Below, piece by piece: positions 1-9,293 of a stretch of 64,000 nucleotides of DNA; position 1 is the first letter of the stretch; every line of letters starts with the position of its first letter. Origin of the DNA: Collimonas sp. OK242 (GTDB lineage Bacteria > Pseudomonadota > Gammaproteobacteria > Burkholderiales > Burkholderiaceae_D); contig NZ_FNOR01000006.1 in assembly GCF_900107095.1 (NCBI RefSeq), forward strand, positions 1 to 64,000, in the 5' to 3' direction. A program made the translations under genes and the position numbers. The notes below the pieces were generated by a model. The model was given only the letters and a program-made list of their open reading frames with translations, was not told the DNA's origin and made no database searches.

Positions 1-9
1 CGTCGAAAA

Positions 10-23
10 TTGACCGCGGTCAA
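10..23. promoter_or_regulatory. Perfect 14-bp palindrome upstream of oxc
   Basis: TTGACCGCGGTCAA is a perfect palindrome centred about 70 bp before the oxc start. Its position fits an operator for a dimeric regulator controlling the oxalate genes. No regulator gene is visible beside it, so the binding protein is unknown. Function is inferred from symmetry and position only. Confidence 0.4.
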
Positions 24-85
24 TGAGTGGCGCATGGGCGGCTCGCTATGATGGGTTCACTTGAAACGGAGAAGAAGATTTCATT

Positions 86-1816
86 ATGAAAAACGACATT
101 CAATTAGAAGAATTCCAGTCGCCCTCAGGGGCACTGACCGACGGCTTCCACCTGGTCATCGACGCCCTGAAACACAACGACATCGACACCATCTTCGGTC
201 TGGTCGGCATTCCGATCACGGACCTGGCCCGCCTGGCCCAGGCCGAGGGGATGCGCTTCATCGGTTTCCGCCACGAACAACACGCCGGCAATGCGGCGGC
301 CATCGCCGGCTACATGACCAAAAAGCCGGGGATTTGCCTGACCGTGTCCGCGCCCGGTTTCCTGAACGGCCTGACGGCACTCGCCAATGCCACCGTCAAC
401 TGCTTTCCGATGATCCTTATCAGCGGTTCCAGCGAACGTGAAATCGTCGACTTGCAACAGGGCGATTACGAAGAAATGGATCAGCTCAATGCGGCCAAAC
501 CGTACGCCAAAGCAGCCTACCGCATCAACAAAGCCGAAGATATCGGCATTGGCATTGCGCGCGCGATTCGTGCGGCCGTGTCCGGCCGTCCCGGCGGCGT
601 CTATCTGGATCTGCCGGCGCAATTGCTGGCGCAGTCGCTCGACGCCGAACACGGCAAAAAATCGCTGGTGCGCGTGGTCGATCCGGTACCGCGTCAACTT
701 CCGGCGCCGGAGTCGGTCCAGCGTGCGCTCGATCTGCTGGAAGGCGCCAAGCGTCCGCTGATACTGTTGGGTAAAGGCGCCGCCTACGCCCAGGCCGACG
801 CCGACATTCGTGCGTTGATCGAACAAACCGGCATCCCGTATCTGCCGATGTCGATGGCGAAAGGCCTGCTGCCCGACACGCATGCGCAATCGGCGGCCGC
901 CGCCCGTTCCTTCGTTTTAGCGGAAGCCGACGTTGTGGTGCTGATCGGCGCCCGCCTGAACTGGCTGCTGGCCCATGGCAAGGGTAAAACCTGGGGTGGA
1001 CCGAAGCAATTCATCCAGATCGACATCTCGCCCACCGAAATCGACAGCAACGTGGCGATCGCCGCGCCGCTGATCGGCGACATCGGCTCCTGCGTATCGG
1101 CCCTGCTGGCCGGCATCGATGCCGGTTTCGGCAAGCCGGACGTCGAATGGACTGGCGCGATCGCACAGCGCAAGCAGAAAAACCTGGCGAAGATGGCGGC
1201 CACCCTCGACCAGAATCCGTCGCCGATGAACTTCCACAGCGCACTGCGCGCGATCCGCGATGTGCTCAAGACGCGCCCGGACATCAACGTCGTCAATGAA
1301 GGCGCCAACACCCTCGATTACGCCCGCAGCATCATCGACATGTACCAGCCGCGCAAGCGGTTCGACTCCGGCACCTGGGGCATCATGGGCATCGGCATGG
1401 GGTACGCCATCGGTGCGGCGGTCACAAGCGGTTTGCCGGTGGTGGCCATCGAAGGCGACAGCGCTTTCGGTTTCAGCGGCATGGAACTCGAGACCATCTG
1501 CCGCTACGAGCTGCCGGTCATCTCCGTGATCTTCAACAACAACGGCGTCTACCGCGGTACCGACGTCAATCCGACCGGAGGCAAGGACGTTGCCCCGACC
1601 GTGTTCGTCAAGGGCGCGCGCTACGACAAGATGATTGAAGCCTTCGGCGGCATCGGTTACCACGTCACCACGCCGGCAGAAATGACGCAGGCATTGAGCG
1701 CAGCGATCGCGGCAGGCAAACCGGCGCTCATCAACGCCGTCATCGACGAAGCAGCGGGTACCGAGAGCGGCCGCCTGACCAATCTGAATCCGCAAAGCAG
1801 CGCGACCAAGAAGTAA
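86..1816 (+). CDS. oxc: Oxalyl-CoA decarboxylase
   Basis: This thiamine-diphosphate enzyme decarboxylates oxalyl-CoA to formyl-CoA and CO2 in the cytoplasm, the second half of the oxalate cycle. The 576-aa length is normal for the family. The N-terminal PYR domain carries the cofactor-activating Glu in [10 protein letters not shown] (about residue 64). The C-terminal domain has the TPP motif beginning [10 protein letters not shown] (about 456) and ending in FNNNG (about 485); GDS in place of GDG is typical of Oxc. A GGAG site lies 12 nt before the ATG. The frc gene follows after 33 bp, so the two are almost certainly co-transcribed. Growth on, or detoxification of, oxalate is the expected role; acid tolerance is another known role of this pair. 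Confidence 0.95.
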   Translation: MKNDIQLEEFQSPSGALTDGFHLVIDALKHNDIDTIFGLVGIPITDLARLAQAEGMRFIGFRHEQHAGNAAAIAGYMTKKPGICLTVSAPGFLNGLTALANATVNCFPMILISGSSEREIVDLQQGDYEEMDQLNAAKPYAKAAYRINKAEDIGIGIARAIRAAVSGRPGGVYLDLPAQLLAQSLDAEHGKKSLVRVVDPVPRQLPAPESVQRALDLLEGAKRPLILLGKGAAYAQADADIRALIEQTGIPYLPMSMAKGLLPDTHAQSAAAARSFVLAEADVVVLIGARLNWLLAHGKGKTWGGPKQFIQIDISPTEIDSNVAIAAPLIGDIGSCVSALLAGIDAGFGKPDVEWTGAIAQRKQKNLAKMAATLDQNPSPMNFHSALRAIRDVLKTRPDINVVNEGANTLDYARSIIDMYQPRKRFDSGTWGIMGIGMGYAIGAAVTSGLPVVAIEGDSAFGFSGMELETICRYELPVISVIFNNNGVYRGTDVNPTGGKDVAPTVFVKGARYDKMIEAFGGIGYHVTTPAEMTQALSAAIAAGKPALINAVIDEAAGTESGRLTNLNPQSSATKK

Positions 1817-1849
1817 GCAATTTAACGTCATAAAAGGAATCTACCCATC

Positions 1850-3100
1850 ATGAGCAAGCCACTAGACGGAATCAAAATCATTGATTTCACCCACGTGCAA
1901 GCCGGCCCCGCCTGCACCCAGATGCTGGCCTGGTTCGGCGCCGACGTCATCAAGGTTGAACGCCCCGGCTCGGGCGATGTTACACGCAGTCAGTTGCGTG
2001 ACATTCCGGATGTCGATGCGCTGTATTTCACGATGTTGAACAGCAATAAAAAATCGCTGACGCTGGACACCAAGAAGCCTGAGGGCAAGGAGGTCCTGGA
2101 AAAGCTGATCAAGGAGTCCGACGTACTGGTCGAGAATTTCGGGCCGGGCGCGTTGGACCGCATGGGCTTCACCTGGGAACGCATCAACGAACTCAATCCG
2201 AAGATGATCGTCGCCTCGGTCAAAGGCTTTAGCGACGGCCACCATTACGAAGACCTGAAGGTCTACGAAAACGTCGCGCAATGCGCCGGCGGCGCGGCGT
2301 CCACCACCGGTTTCTGGGATGGCCCGCCGACGGTAAGTGCCGCCGCGCTCGGCGACACCAATACCGGCATGCACCTGGCGATCGGCATTCTGACGGCATT
2401 GATCGGCCGTGAAAAAACCGGCAAGGGCCAGAAGGTGGCGGTCTCGATGCAGGATAGCGTACTGAACCTGTGCCGCGTCAAGTTGCGCGACCAGCAACGG
2501 CTGGACCGGATCGGTTATCTGGAGGAGTATCCGCAATATCCGCATGGCAAATTCAGCGACGTCGTGCCGCGTGGCGGGAATGCCGGCGGTGGCGGCCAGC
2601 CGGGCTGGGTGCTCAAGTGCAAGGGCTGGGAAACCGATCCGAACGCGTATATCTATTTCACCATCCAGGGCCATGCCTGGGCGCCGATCTGCAAGGCGCT
2701 GGGCAAGGAAGAATGGATCGAGGACAAGGCCTACAACACGGCTGCGGCGCGGCAGGACAAGATCTTCGATATCTTTGCGGTGATCGAGCGTTGGCTCAAG
2801 GATAAAACCAAGTTCGAAGCCGTGGATATCTTGCGCAAATTCGACATTCCCTGCTCGCCGGTGATGTCGATGAAGGAAATCGCCGCCGATCCGTCGCTGC
2901 GCGCCAGCGGGACCATTACCGAGGTCGATCACAAGGCCCGTGGTAAATATCTTACAGTCGGCAGTCCCATCAAGTTCTCGGAGACCACGGTCGAAATCAC
3001 CGGCTCGCCATTGTTGGGCGAACATACCGACGAAGTGCTGGCGAGCCTCGGCTACAATCCGGACCAGGTGGCCGCTTTGCATCTCGCACAGGCGGTTTAA
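1850..3100 (+). CDS. frc: Formyl-CoA:oxalate CoA-transferase
   Basis: This class III CoA-transferase moves CoA from formyl-CoA to oxalate, releasing formate and regenerating oxalyl-CoA for Oxc. It is 416 aa, close to the 428 aa of the Oxalobacter enzyme. The start [20 protein letters not shown] is characteristic, and the catalytic Asp falls at residue 169 in [10 protein letters not shown], the same number as in the characterised enzyme. A glycine-rich loop, [10 protein letters not shown] (about 244-253), matches the active-site lid of Frc. An AAGGAA site precedes the ATG. No formate dehydrogenase or oxalate transporter lies in the window. Confidence 0.95.
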   Translation: MSKPLDGIKIIDFTHVQAGPACTQMLAWFGADVIKVERPGSGDVTRSQLRDIPDVDALYFTMLNSNKKSLTLDTKKPEGKEVLEKLIKESDVLVENFGPGALDRMGFTWERINELNPKMIVASVKGFSDGHHYEDLKVYENVAQCAGGAASTTGFWDGPPTVSAAALGDTNTGMHLAIGILTALIGREKTGKGQKVAVSMQDSVLNLCRVKLRDQQRLDRIGYLEEYPQYPHGKFSDVVPRGGNAGGGGQPGWVLKCKGWETDPNAYIYFTIQGHAWAPICKALGKEEWIEDKAYNTAAARQDKIFDIFAVIERWLKDKTKFEAVDILRKFDIPCSPVMSMKEIAADPSLRASGTITEVDHKARGKYLTVGSPIKFSETTVEITGSPLLGEHTDEVLASLGYNPDQVAALHLAQAV

Positions 3101-3188
3101 AATAACGGCCCGGTAACCAGCGCGCTCAGAAGCACGAACTGGCTTCTGAACGTCGCTCTCCAGCCTTCAAGGATAAGGAGTAAGTTGC

Positions 3189-3617
3189 ATGCACTCGGAA
3201 ACTGATTTCAAGCAACTCGTAGAGGTGGTCGGCGATGCGATCGTCGTCTGCGACGCGGGCGGCGCCATCACACTGTGGAACCGGGCGGCCGAGCGCATGT
3301 TCGGCTTTGCGGAAAGCGAGGCGCTCGGCAAGTCGCTCGATCTGATTATTCCGGAGCGCCAGCGCCAGCGCCACTGGGATGGCTATCACAAGACCATGCA
3401 AACAGGGCAAACCCGTTACGGTCACGATGTATTGCGGGTGCCGGCGCTGCATAAAGAAGGGCACGCCTTGTCCATCGCGTTTACCGTGGCGATCCTATAT
3501 TCGGCAGAGCAGACGCTGACGGCGATTGTCGCGATTATCCGCGATGAAACCACGCGTTTCTCCGAAGAACGCAATTTGCGCAAACGCTTGGCAGAACTGG
3601 AGGCCAGGGTTGTTTAA
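3189..3617 (+). CDS. Single-domain PAS protein
   Basis: A 142-aa soluble protein consisting almost entirely of one PAS fold. It has the typical start DFKQLVEVVGDAIVVCDAGG, the core NRAAERMFGFAESEALGKSL and the PAC-like end IVAIIRDETTRFSEER, followed by a short charged helix (RKRLAELEARV). No kinase, GGDEF or HTH output domain is present, so it would have to signal by partner binding. AAGGAG sits 10 nt before the ATG. It lies 88 bp after frc in the same direction and probably belongs to the oxalate unit. The ligand or cofactor is not evident; a redox, light or small-molecule sensor are all possible. Confidence 0.8.
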   Translation: MHSETDFKQLVEVVGDAIVVCDAGGAITLWNRAAERMFGFAESEALGKSLDLIIPERQRQRHWDGYHKTMQTGQTRYGHDVLRVPALHKEGHALSIAFTVAILYSAEQTLTAIVAIIRDETTRFSEERNLRKRLAELEARVV

Positions 3618-3731
3618 AAGAATGCGGACTACTGAGGGCCGATCAATAGGGGCGAATCGCGCCATTCTTGTAAGGAAAGCCAGGCGATAGGCTAAGAAAA
3701 ATTTGCTGATGTCACAGCGCGTTTACCGCGC

Positions 3732-3830
3732 TTTATTGAAGAGAGCTACAGTGCCCGGCATATGCACTCGGCGCTTGGCTATATCTCACCCAATTCATTC
3801 GAGGCACAACGCGCACAACAGACCGCTTGA
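3732..3830 (+). pseudogene. IS3-family transposase (OrfB) C-terminal fragment
   Basis: The frame starting at 3732 reads FIEESYSARHMHSALGYISP, then NSFEAQRAQQTA and a stop. This is the conserved tail of IS3-group (IS150/IS51-like) OrfB transposases, downstream of the catalytic Glu. Nothing recognisable as the rest of the transposase precedes it, and a longer overlapping open frame in another phase (3703-3939) is therefore not a gene. The fragment marks an old insertion at the border between the oxalate genes and the accessory region. Confidence 0.7.
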
Positions 3831-4012
3831 ATTTTTGCTCCCCCCCTGGTCCAGCCACATGGGTTCAGTCTTTGGCGTTACTTTTTTTAATGGCCAGTTT
3901 CTAAACTTTAGGAGACCGGACCCGATCGAGGCTGAGTGAAAACGCGTTCAGTTAGTAAACAATTTCTCGATACGAGCGTCGAATCGATATTGTATATTTG
4001 ACCGAGGTTTCG

Positions 4013-4501
4013 ATGAAACGCTTTGCCCAGGGAACGGATCGCACTCAGAGCATCCTGCTACAGGCCAAAGATGGCAATCGACCGCACCTGATGTCACATG
4101 CTTTCACCGACGATGCGTTACTGAGAATGGTGGTTAACACCGGCACGATTTCGTTTCCGCCCGTCTCGGATGGACGCGACGCCATTGCAGAACTCCTGGT
4201 GCGCCGATTCGGGCGAACCTATGAAAATGTCTATGCGCTGTGCCTGTCGCCGCCGCCAGAAGATAAGCAGTCTACGTTTTCGTGCGACTGGATGGTTGTC
4301 ATGCCGGAGAAGGAGAGCCGCGCGGTACGCGTCGGGTGCGGCAGTTACGACTGGCACTTTGCATCGGATTCTTTTTTGGCCGATCGCTTGTCGATCACCG
4401 TCGAGGCGATGCAATCGCTGCCATCGCAGGACGTCGAAGAAGTCATGAACTGGGTTTCCGCGCTGTCCTTGCCTACATTGGCCGAAAAGACAGCTAACTG
4501 A
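4013..4501 (+). CDS. Hypothetical NTF2/SnoaL-like protein
   Basis: A 162-aa soluble protein without signal peptide or membrane segment. The ATG at 4013 is preferred because GAGG lies 8 nt before it; an upstream TTG at 3998 has no such site. The layout (an N-terminal helix with FTDDALLRMV, GRDAIAELLVRRFGRTYENV, then alternating strands such as STFSCDWMVVMP and GSYDWHFA) resembles a cone-shaped NTF2-like fold, but I recognise no catalytic signature. It sits alone between an IS fragment and a convergent gene. Function is unknown. Confidence 0.6.
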   Translation: MKRFAQGTDRTQSILLQAKDGNRPHLMSHAFTDDALLRMVVNTGTISFPPVSDGRDAIAELLVRRFGRTYENVYALCLSPPPEDKQSTFSCDWMVVMPEKESRAVRVGCGSYDWHFASDSFLADRLSITVEAMQSLPSQDVEEVMNWVSALSLPTLAEKTAN

Positions 4502-4768
4502 ACAGTTGCAATGGAAATTCAGATTTGGGCGACAGAATTCTGAAAGTCGACCATGCAGATCTTGGTAGCTCACATCAAAAACAAAAATGGCGCCAGCTGC
4601 GCAGTTGACAGTGTAATTGAAGCCGGATCTGGCGATTTAGCATTCGAACTGGGTACGCATTGATTCGGGAGAACGAGGTGCAGTATCCGGCGGCTTTGCA
4701 AAATGCTTAAGGTCCGTCCGAGCGGTCGGGCGCCCATGCAAGCAGCAATTGACGGAAAGGCGGCGCAG

Positions 4769-5701
4769 TCAGGAAACCCATTGTGAGACTAATGTTGCAG
4801 CATCACCTTCGAAGTAGTCGCAATCCAGGCGTCCTTTTGAGTCTCCCGTAATTCCGCTCACCAGTCGGCAGCCGGACGGGCCGCTGTCGCCATCGGTATA
4901 TTGCCATAACCAGAAAGTGTCCCAACTGCTCTGAACGGTGGGATTTGCGCCATATTGCGCTAGCCAGAGGCGGTGGGCTCCAAAAAATGGATCCTTTGCC
5001 GAACCCAATGCCGTTTTCAAAGTGTCGCCGCTATAAATGACCGGGCGCCTCCCCAGTCTCGCGTAAATCTGTTCACAAAACGCGCGCGCACCATCGATCG
5101 TCATCTGGTTCCCTGGCGTGGGTTCGAAATCCAGCGCGACCAGCATGTTTTTATCTTCGTCTGCTTTCGTCCATGAAATAAAATTTTCAACCTGATCCCC
5201 GACCGGGGCTGCCGTTCCCCAATGATATGCACCCCAAAGCAGCCCGGCCTTTAAGGCATCTTCACGGCGCGCCGCATGGGCGTCGTCTTTGCCTGTGGCT
5301 CCTGTAGTTGCCTTATGTATCACTCCGACCAAGCCCGCGTTTTTTGCATCTTGAAAACTTATGACGCCGTCGCCATGACTGATGTCTATGACCAGGGGCA
5401 CCTGATTCAAGCGGGTAGATCTGTTCGGCGGACCTGCAAGCGGCTGTGCCGGAGCTGTCGTGGCGTTCTGTTGCAACTCGCTGCAAGCCCCGGCCCAGAT
5501 ATAGGTGTCGGCCGATATACGGTACCAATGCGCGTTACCGTCGACAGATTCACCAACCGCCAAGGCGGCTACCTGAAATGTCGTACCGGGATCAAGTTTC
5601 CTAAGGACGGGGGCAGCCGTACTTGGCGAGCCTTGCCGGACATTGACGCGTACATTGTTCTGGACGGTCCCCGAAATAGGAATTTCAATGGTATCGCTCA
5701 T
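4769..5701 (-). CDS. GH25 (lysozyme-type) muramidase with N-terminal SH3-like domain
   Basis: A 310-aa protein likely to cleave peptidoglycan glycan strands. Residues about 5-75 form a bacterial SH3-like domain (VRVNVRQGSPSTAAPVLRKL ... WYRISADTYIWA). From about 95 a GH25 TIM barrel follows: VPLVIDISHGDGVISFQDAK, GLLWGAYHWG, MLVALDFEPTPGNQ (the D-x-E pair expected to be catalytic), RRPVIYSGDT and LWLAQYG. The ATG at 5701 is chosen because AAGGAGC lies about 12 nt upstream; a longer frame to 5806 would overlap the preceding gene. There is no signal peptide, so export would need another route (phage-like lysis or a secretion system). It is the last gene of a four-gene minus-strand cassette. Confidence 0.8.
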   Translation of the reverse strand: MSDTIEIPISGTVQNNVRVNVRQGSPSTAAPVLRKLDPGTTFQVAALAVGESVDGNAHWYRISADTYIWAGACSELQQNATTAPAQPLAGPPNRSTRLNQVPLVIDISHGDGVISFQDAKNAGLVGVIHKATTGATGKDDAHAARREDALKAGLLWGAYHWGTAAPVGDQVENFISWTKADEDKNMLVALDFEPTPGNQMTIDGARAFCEQIYARLGRRPVIYSGDTLKTALGSAKDPFFGAHRLWLAQYGANPTVQSSWDTFWLWQYTDGDSGPSGCRLVSGITGDSKGRLDCDYFEGDAATLVSQWVS

Positions 5702-5738
5702 GGCAGAATCTTGCTCCTTGTCAGCTTGTCTTCGCCAG

Positions 5739-6572
5739 CTATCCGACACTGCCATCTTGTAAGGCAGACGTTTGAGAACTGCCCGCGGGCGCTGTGCCGT
5801 TGTCATGGGGAGCCGCCTTGTAGGCGAGGTAGCCGGCGTGACTGATCCCTATCAGCCACGCCATGTTCGCGCTGAAAGCGGGCAGAGCGTCCATGAAGGT
5901 GGTTCCGGCTTGCGCGGGCGGATTCGCGCCAAACAGATGCCAGAGCTGGATAGAGTAGATAGTCAGGGCCACCACGGTAATCAAGAACTGCTGAAGCTTG
6001 CCAAGATCGGGCGTGGCGGCGTTGCTGACTTCTTCGCCGCGAAAGATATCCAGCCATTGGGCGTCGTCGGAACTGTTGCGTGCATAGACTTTGCCCGTCG
6101 CAACCAGGTTCTTCGGATCATCCCCCAGCATCAGCGCGGTTCGTTGCGCTTGCCCCGGCGGCGCCGCTTCCTTGCTTTTGAAGCTCAGCAAGACGGGCGT
6201 AGCCACTAAGGAGGTGGCCGAAATTCCCATCACGGCCAGTAGTTCCTGAGGGATGTTGACGGCAATCGGGTTGGGGAGATTGAGCTTGATACGCACAATC
6301 GAGGCCGCCAGAAACGCTGACAGCACCAACACCGACCAAGCGCTTGCCTGCAGTTTTGAAAGGCTGACCCGGTTCCGGTTGTCGATGACGAGACCATTGA
6401 AATGGCCGCTGATGCCATAACCGATACCTGCGCAAAAAGCCAACAGCGCAGCAGCCGTCAAGAGCCAGGCCCAGGCCGGATCCGGGACCAGTTCCGCTGC
6501 GGCGATAGCAGCGATCAGGCTTGCCGTGGCTATCGCGCTGCCTATAGATGCATATCGTCTCGTCGATTCCAT
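5739..6572 (-). CDS. Six-helix integral membrane protein, unknown function
   Basis: A 277-aa protein with hydrophobic segments at about residues 8-28, 36-58, 78-98, 108-130, 192-212 and 234-252, and a hydrophilic stretch between the fourth and fifth carrying an FKSKEAAPPGQAQRT turn. No transporter or enzyme motif is recognised. It lies 37 bp upstream of the GH25 gene. It is too large for a classical holin, but together they could export or tolerate the muramidase; an immunity protein is an alternative. These roles are inference from neighbourhood. Confidence 0.65.
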   Translation of the reverse strand: MESTRRYASIGSAIATASLIAAIAAAELVPDPAWAWLLTAAALLAFCAGIGYGISGHFNGLVIDNRNRVSLSKLQASAWSVLVLSAFLAASIVRIKLNLPNPIAVNIPQELLAVMGISATSLVATPVLLSFKSKEAAPPGQAQRTALMLGDDPKNLVATGKVYARNSSDDAQWLDIFRGEEVSNAATPDLGKLQQFLITVVALTIYSIQLWHLFGANPPAQAGTTFMDALPAFSANMAWLIGISHAGYLAYKAAPHDNGTAPAGSSQTSALQDGSVG

Positions 6573-6623
6573 GTCATATTCCCTCTATTCTGAAACGCTT
6601 GAATTGTTTTGCTCATGGAGGTT

Positions 6624-7577
6624 TTAGACTCGGCCCGCCATGTTGTTATCGATGTCGCTTTGCAGAAGAACCAGCACCGGCTGGACAGTAAAATCATTCT
6701 GCAGAGTGAACTTCAGATCTGCCGTGGCTCCATCCGAAAACTTGATCGTCAAATCGACTTCCCCAGGCAGGGAGAACACGGCGTTTTCCAGAGGGATCAC
6801 GATATGCGTACTGTCGGCATGAATGTGCTTGGTCAGGGTCAGCACCTGCGGCGCGACGGTCGGCAAGGTGGCGAACGTGATGCTTGCCACGATGGAATCG
6901 AATTTATTGAAATTGACGCTGCCAGCATCAATGGCGATAACGTATTGCGTCTCTTGCACGTCGACAGTCTGGAAATTCAGGAATCTTGCGACGTCCGCTT
7001 TCATCATCGGTGCCGGCAGTATCAATTGCGCATCCTCGGCAAGCGATAAATCAGCATGTTCGGCCGGCAAAGGAATCGGTACCGCAGTTCCTGGCGGCAG
7101 ATGGAGCGGCACGGAAGCTACTGTTATCGAGGACGCTGAAACAAGGGCATAGCGCGAAACCTGCAGATCCAACGGCGATTGGTTGCTTAATTTGATTTGC
7201 GCCGACGCCTCATCGATCTGCAAACTCAGCTCGTCCGAGCCTGTCGTATGTGAAAAATTCAAGACCAGGGTGGATGGAACCGGCATAGAGTAGCCATCGT
7301 CGAGTTTCAGATTCAGTGAACCAATCAGTCCAGCACCGATATTCGAGCACAGTTGCATGATGAATAGATTGGCATTCGCAACCGACGGTGTTTGCGCCCC
7401 TTCGTCCAGGATGGAAACACTGACTATGAACGTATGCGCATCTGAACCGGCCGAGAACTGCGTGCTGCTCTTGAATACCGTCTGCAGATTCGAGGGCGGA
7501 CTGTCCTGCAAGAAGTCAGGAAACTTGAGCTTATAATCCTTGAGATCCGGGTCGTGTGAAATTTCCTGCGCAATCAT
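6624..7577 (-). CDS. Hypothetical beta-rich protein
   Basis: A 317-aa protein rich in alternating hydrophobic/polar strands (for example TFIVSVSILDEG, STLVLNFSHTTGSDELSLQI, VDLTIKFSDGATADLKFTL), suggesting a beta-sandwich. There is no signal peptide, membrane segment or recognised domain. The ATG at 7577 is chosen over a TTG at 7607 because GGAG is positioned before it. The gene starts 36 bp after the stop of the preceding cassette gene and ends 51 bp before the membrane-protein gene. I do not recognise the family. Confidence 0.6.
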   Translation of the reverse strand: MIAQEISHDPDLKDYKLKFPDFLQDSPPSNLQTVFKSSTQFSAGSDAHTFIVSVSILDEGAQTPSVANANLFIMQLCSNIGAGLIGSLNLKLDDGYSMPVPSTLVLNFSHTTGSDELSLQIDEASAQIKLSNQSPLDLQVSRYALVSASSITVASVPLHLPPGTAVPIPLPAEHADLSLAEDAQLILPAPMMKADVARFLNFQTVDVQETQYVIAIDAGSVNFNKFDSIVASITFATLPTVAPQVLTLTKHIHADSTHIVIPLENAVFSLPGEVDLTIKFSDGATADLKFTLQNDFTVQPVLVLLQSDIDNNMAGRV

Positions 7578-7613
7578 GATCGCTGTCTCCAAAGCGTTGG
7601 CGGACAATACCCC

Positions 7614-8501
7614 TCAAGCAGGTGTCGAAAAAAGCGTTGCCAGTTTCCAGGTGTCGGCGGACGACAGAAACGTTTGCGTGTCGTCGCTGGATGCCGCCTT
7701 GCGCACCACATTGTTGCCTTCAAAGCACATGCAGTCGTTGCCTTTGCATACTTTTTTCACGACGTCCAGGTCCATCAGTTGATTCTTGCCTGCGCCAGTC
7801 ATCACCCTATTCAAGGCCCCGGCGATTTTGTCGCCGAGGGGCGCTAGCACCGTCGCCGAGCTAAACGTACTGTCGTCAGCAAACTGTACGTAGATGATGC
7901 CGGTGCCATCTATGCAATCGTTGTTGAAATTCTGGCTGATCCAGGTTGTGTACATTGCGGTTTCCAGCAGTTCCGTTTTGGGCGGCAGTACGGTTTGCAT
8001 AGCCGTCAGTTCATTTTGAATACCTCCGATATAACCCCCGCGCCCACCTTCGTCATTCTGCTTATAGGCGTCTTCGATAGTCTTGCGCAGCGCGCTTCCT
8101 GTCTGATCCTGGGCATAGGCGTTGGTCACCGCGGTGCGAACAGTCTTGATCCAGTCGGCCACCGCAAGGTTCTGGGCGGCTTTTGCGGCACGGTCGATCT
8201 CATCCGAAATTCCATGCATCAGATCGACCAACGGTCCAAGATCTGCGCCGGTGGCATCCTTCACAGCGGAGACGGCGGCTTTCTCCGCCATCTTCAGGCC
8301 GGCCTTTAAAACTACAGTGAGAAAATCCGGTTTAGCCTCTGCTGGCGAGGCGGACTGGACCGTAGTCTGGAAATTGTCGATAGCCGACAGGTGGACGGTA
8401 GCTATCTTGGCTTTCGCTTCGACCACGGCTTGGACATAGTTCTGGATGGTCTGCATGTCGGTATCGTAATCAGTCGCCGAAGTATCTGTGGCATCTGGCA
8501 T
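7614..8501 (-). CDS. Hypothetical protein with C-terminal Cys cluster
   Basis: A 295-aa protein, first gene of the four-gene cassette. The ATG at 8501 has AGGAG at a good distance; the open frame continues to 8729 without a better site. The N-terminal half is predicted helical (YVQAVVEAKAKIATVHLSAI, LKMAEKAAVSAVKDATGADL). The C-terminal half is mixed and holds a cysteine group, KVCKGNDCMCFEG (about 262-274), that could bind metal or form disulfides. There is no signal peptide. The family is not recognised. Confidence 0.6.
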   Translation of the reverse strand: MPDATDTSATDYDTDMQTIQNYVQAVVEAKAKIATVHLSAIDNFQTTVQSASPAEAKPDFLTVVLKAGLKMAEKAAVSAVKDATGADLGPLVDLMHGISDEIDRAAKAAQNLAVADWIKTVRTAVTNAYAQDQTGSALRKTIEDAYKQNDEGGRGGYIGGIQNELTAMQTVLPPKTELLETAMYTTWISQNFNNDCIDGTGIIYVQFADDSTFSSATVLAPLGDKIAGALNRVMTGAGKNQLMDLDVVKKVCKGNDCMCFEGNNVVRKAASSDDTQTFLSSADTWKLATLFSTPA

Positions 8502-9293
8502 AGTGTTCTCCTGTCGTAGATCTAATCGATAAGCCAAAGTCGCATGAGAAACTTCCTGAATTCTGTTACGACTTGGCGCTGTTGGCCGCGAACGCCTGGT
8601 TCGAGGCTGCTGCTGGCGGTGTTTGGCAAGCTGCCAGCCGATTCCGTTTTGGAAATGTATTTCTGAAGGGGACTGACGAGCCAGCGCCGCGCTGGGCATG
8701 GTTTTCCTTATGGACAGGAAAATTTGCATTTCGAAATGCGGGGAAATAACGTTCCAACAGCCTATTCATGCTGGCCCCCAATTGACTATCCGACATCTGC
8801 AAGAACAATTTTGCTTCAGACCTAGGAGAACGTCGATGTGATCAAGCTATGCGCCGATCATCATCGGATTCGTGCCAATTACATACCGCCGCAAGGAGCG
8901 GAAATAGCGGTGCTGAACTGGAAAATGGGCCTGTCAATTTCGATTGACATATTGCTCTGTTTTTTGTACTTCAACAGTTCTATAGGGCAACTATTTCTAA
9001 ATTACAATAGGATATGTTTGCACTACATTCAAGGCGAACTTTGGTTGCCGATGAAATTGACTTGGCAACAAAAAGCATGAAGGATCTGTGGAGTTGCATC
9101 ATTATTGAGTCCATTTTTTTGTGTTGTGCGTTGATCCATCATTTCGCTGGCGGCCCCAGGCGCTGCGGCTGTTTTCACCGCCAAGCCGGGTCATCGCCAG
9201 CCACAAAAATTGGTCAATCCGTCATGTAATTCAACCCATCGGCGTTAATCACCGTTAAGACATAAATCTGTACAGCTATAGAAAAATGGAAAT
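8502..9293. other. Intergenic region with no supported gene
   Basis: About 790 bp between the divergent cassette and the cupin gene. Short open frames (for example 8838-9080) lack a ribosome binding site and recognisable content. The region is AT-richer than its surroundings and contains the palindrome GCATTTCGAAATGC at 8726-8739. It must hold the promoters of both flanking units. Confidence 0.5.

Noticed and set aside
917-3082. Long antisense open frames opposite oxc and frc (304 and 406 codons)
   Set aside because: They mirror the codon bias of strongly supported genes on the + strand, have no recognisable domains and are typical shadows in GC-rich coding DNA.
3703-3939. 78-codon open frame
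   Set aside because: A different phase of the same DNA encodes the conserved IS3 transposase tail, and this frame has no ribosome binding site.
4769-6572. Intact prophage lysis module (holin plus endolysin)
   Set aside because: The membrane protein has six helices and 277 residues, far from a holin, and no phage structural, replication or integrase genes are present.
8838-9229. Two short + strand open frames in the cassette-cupin intergenic region
   Set aside because: No ribosome binding site, no recognisable domain and AT-rich non-coding composition.
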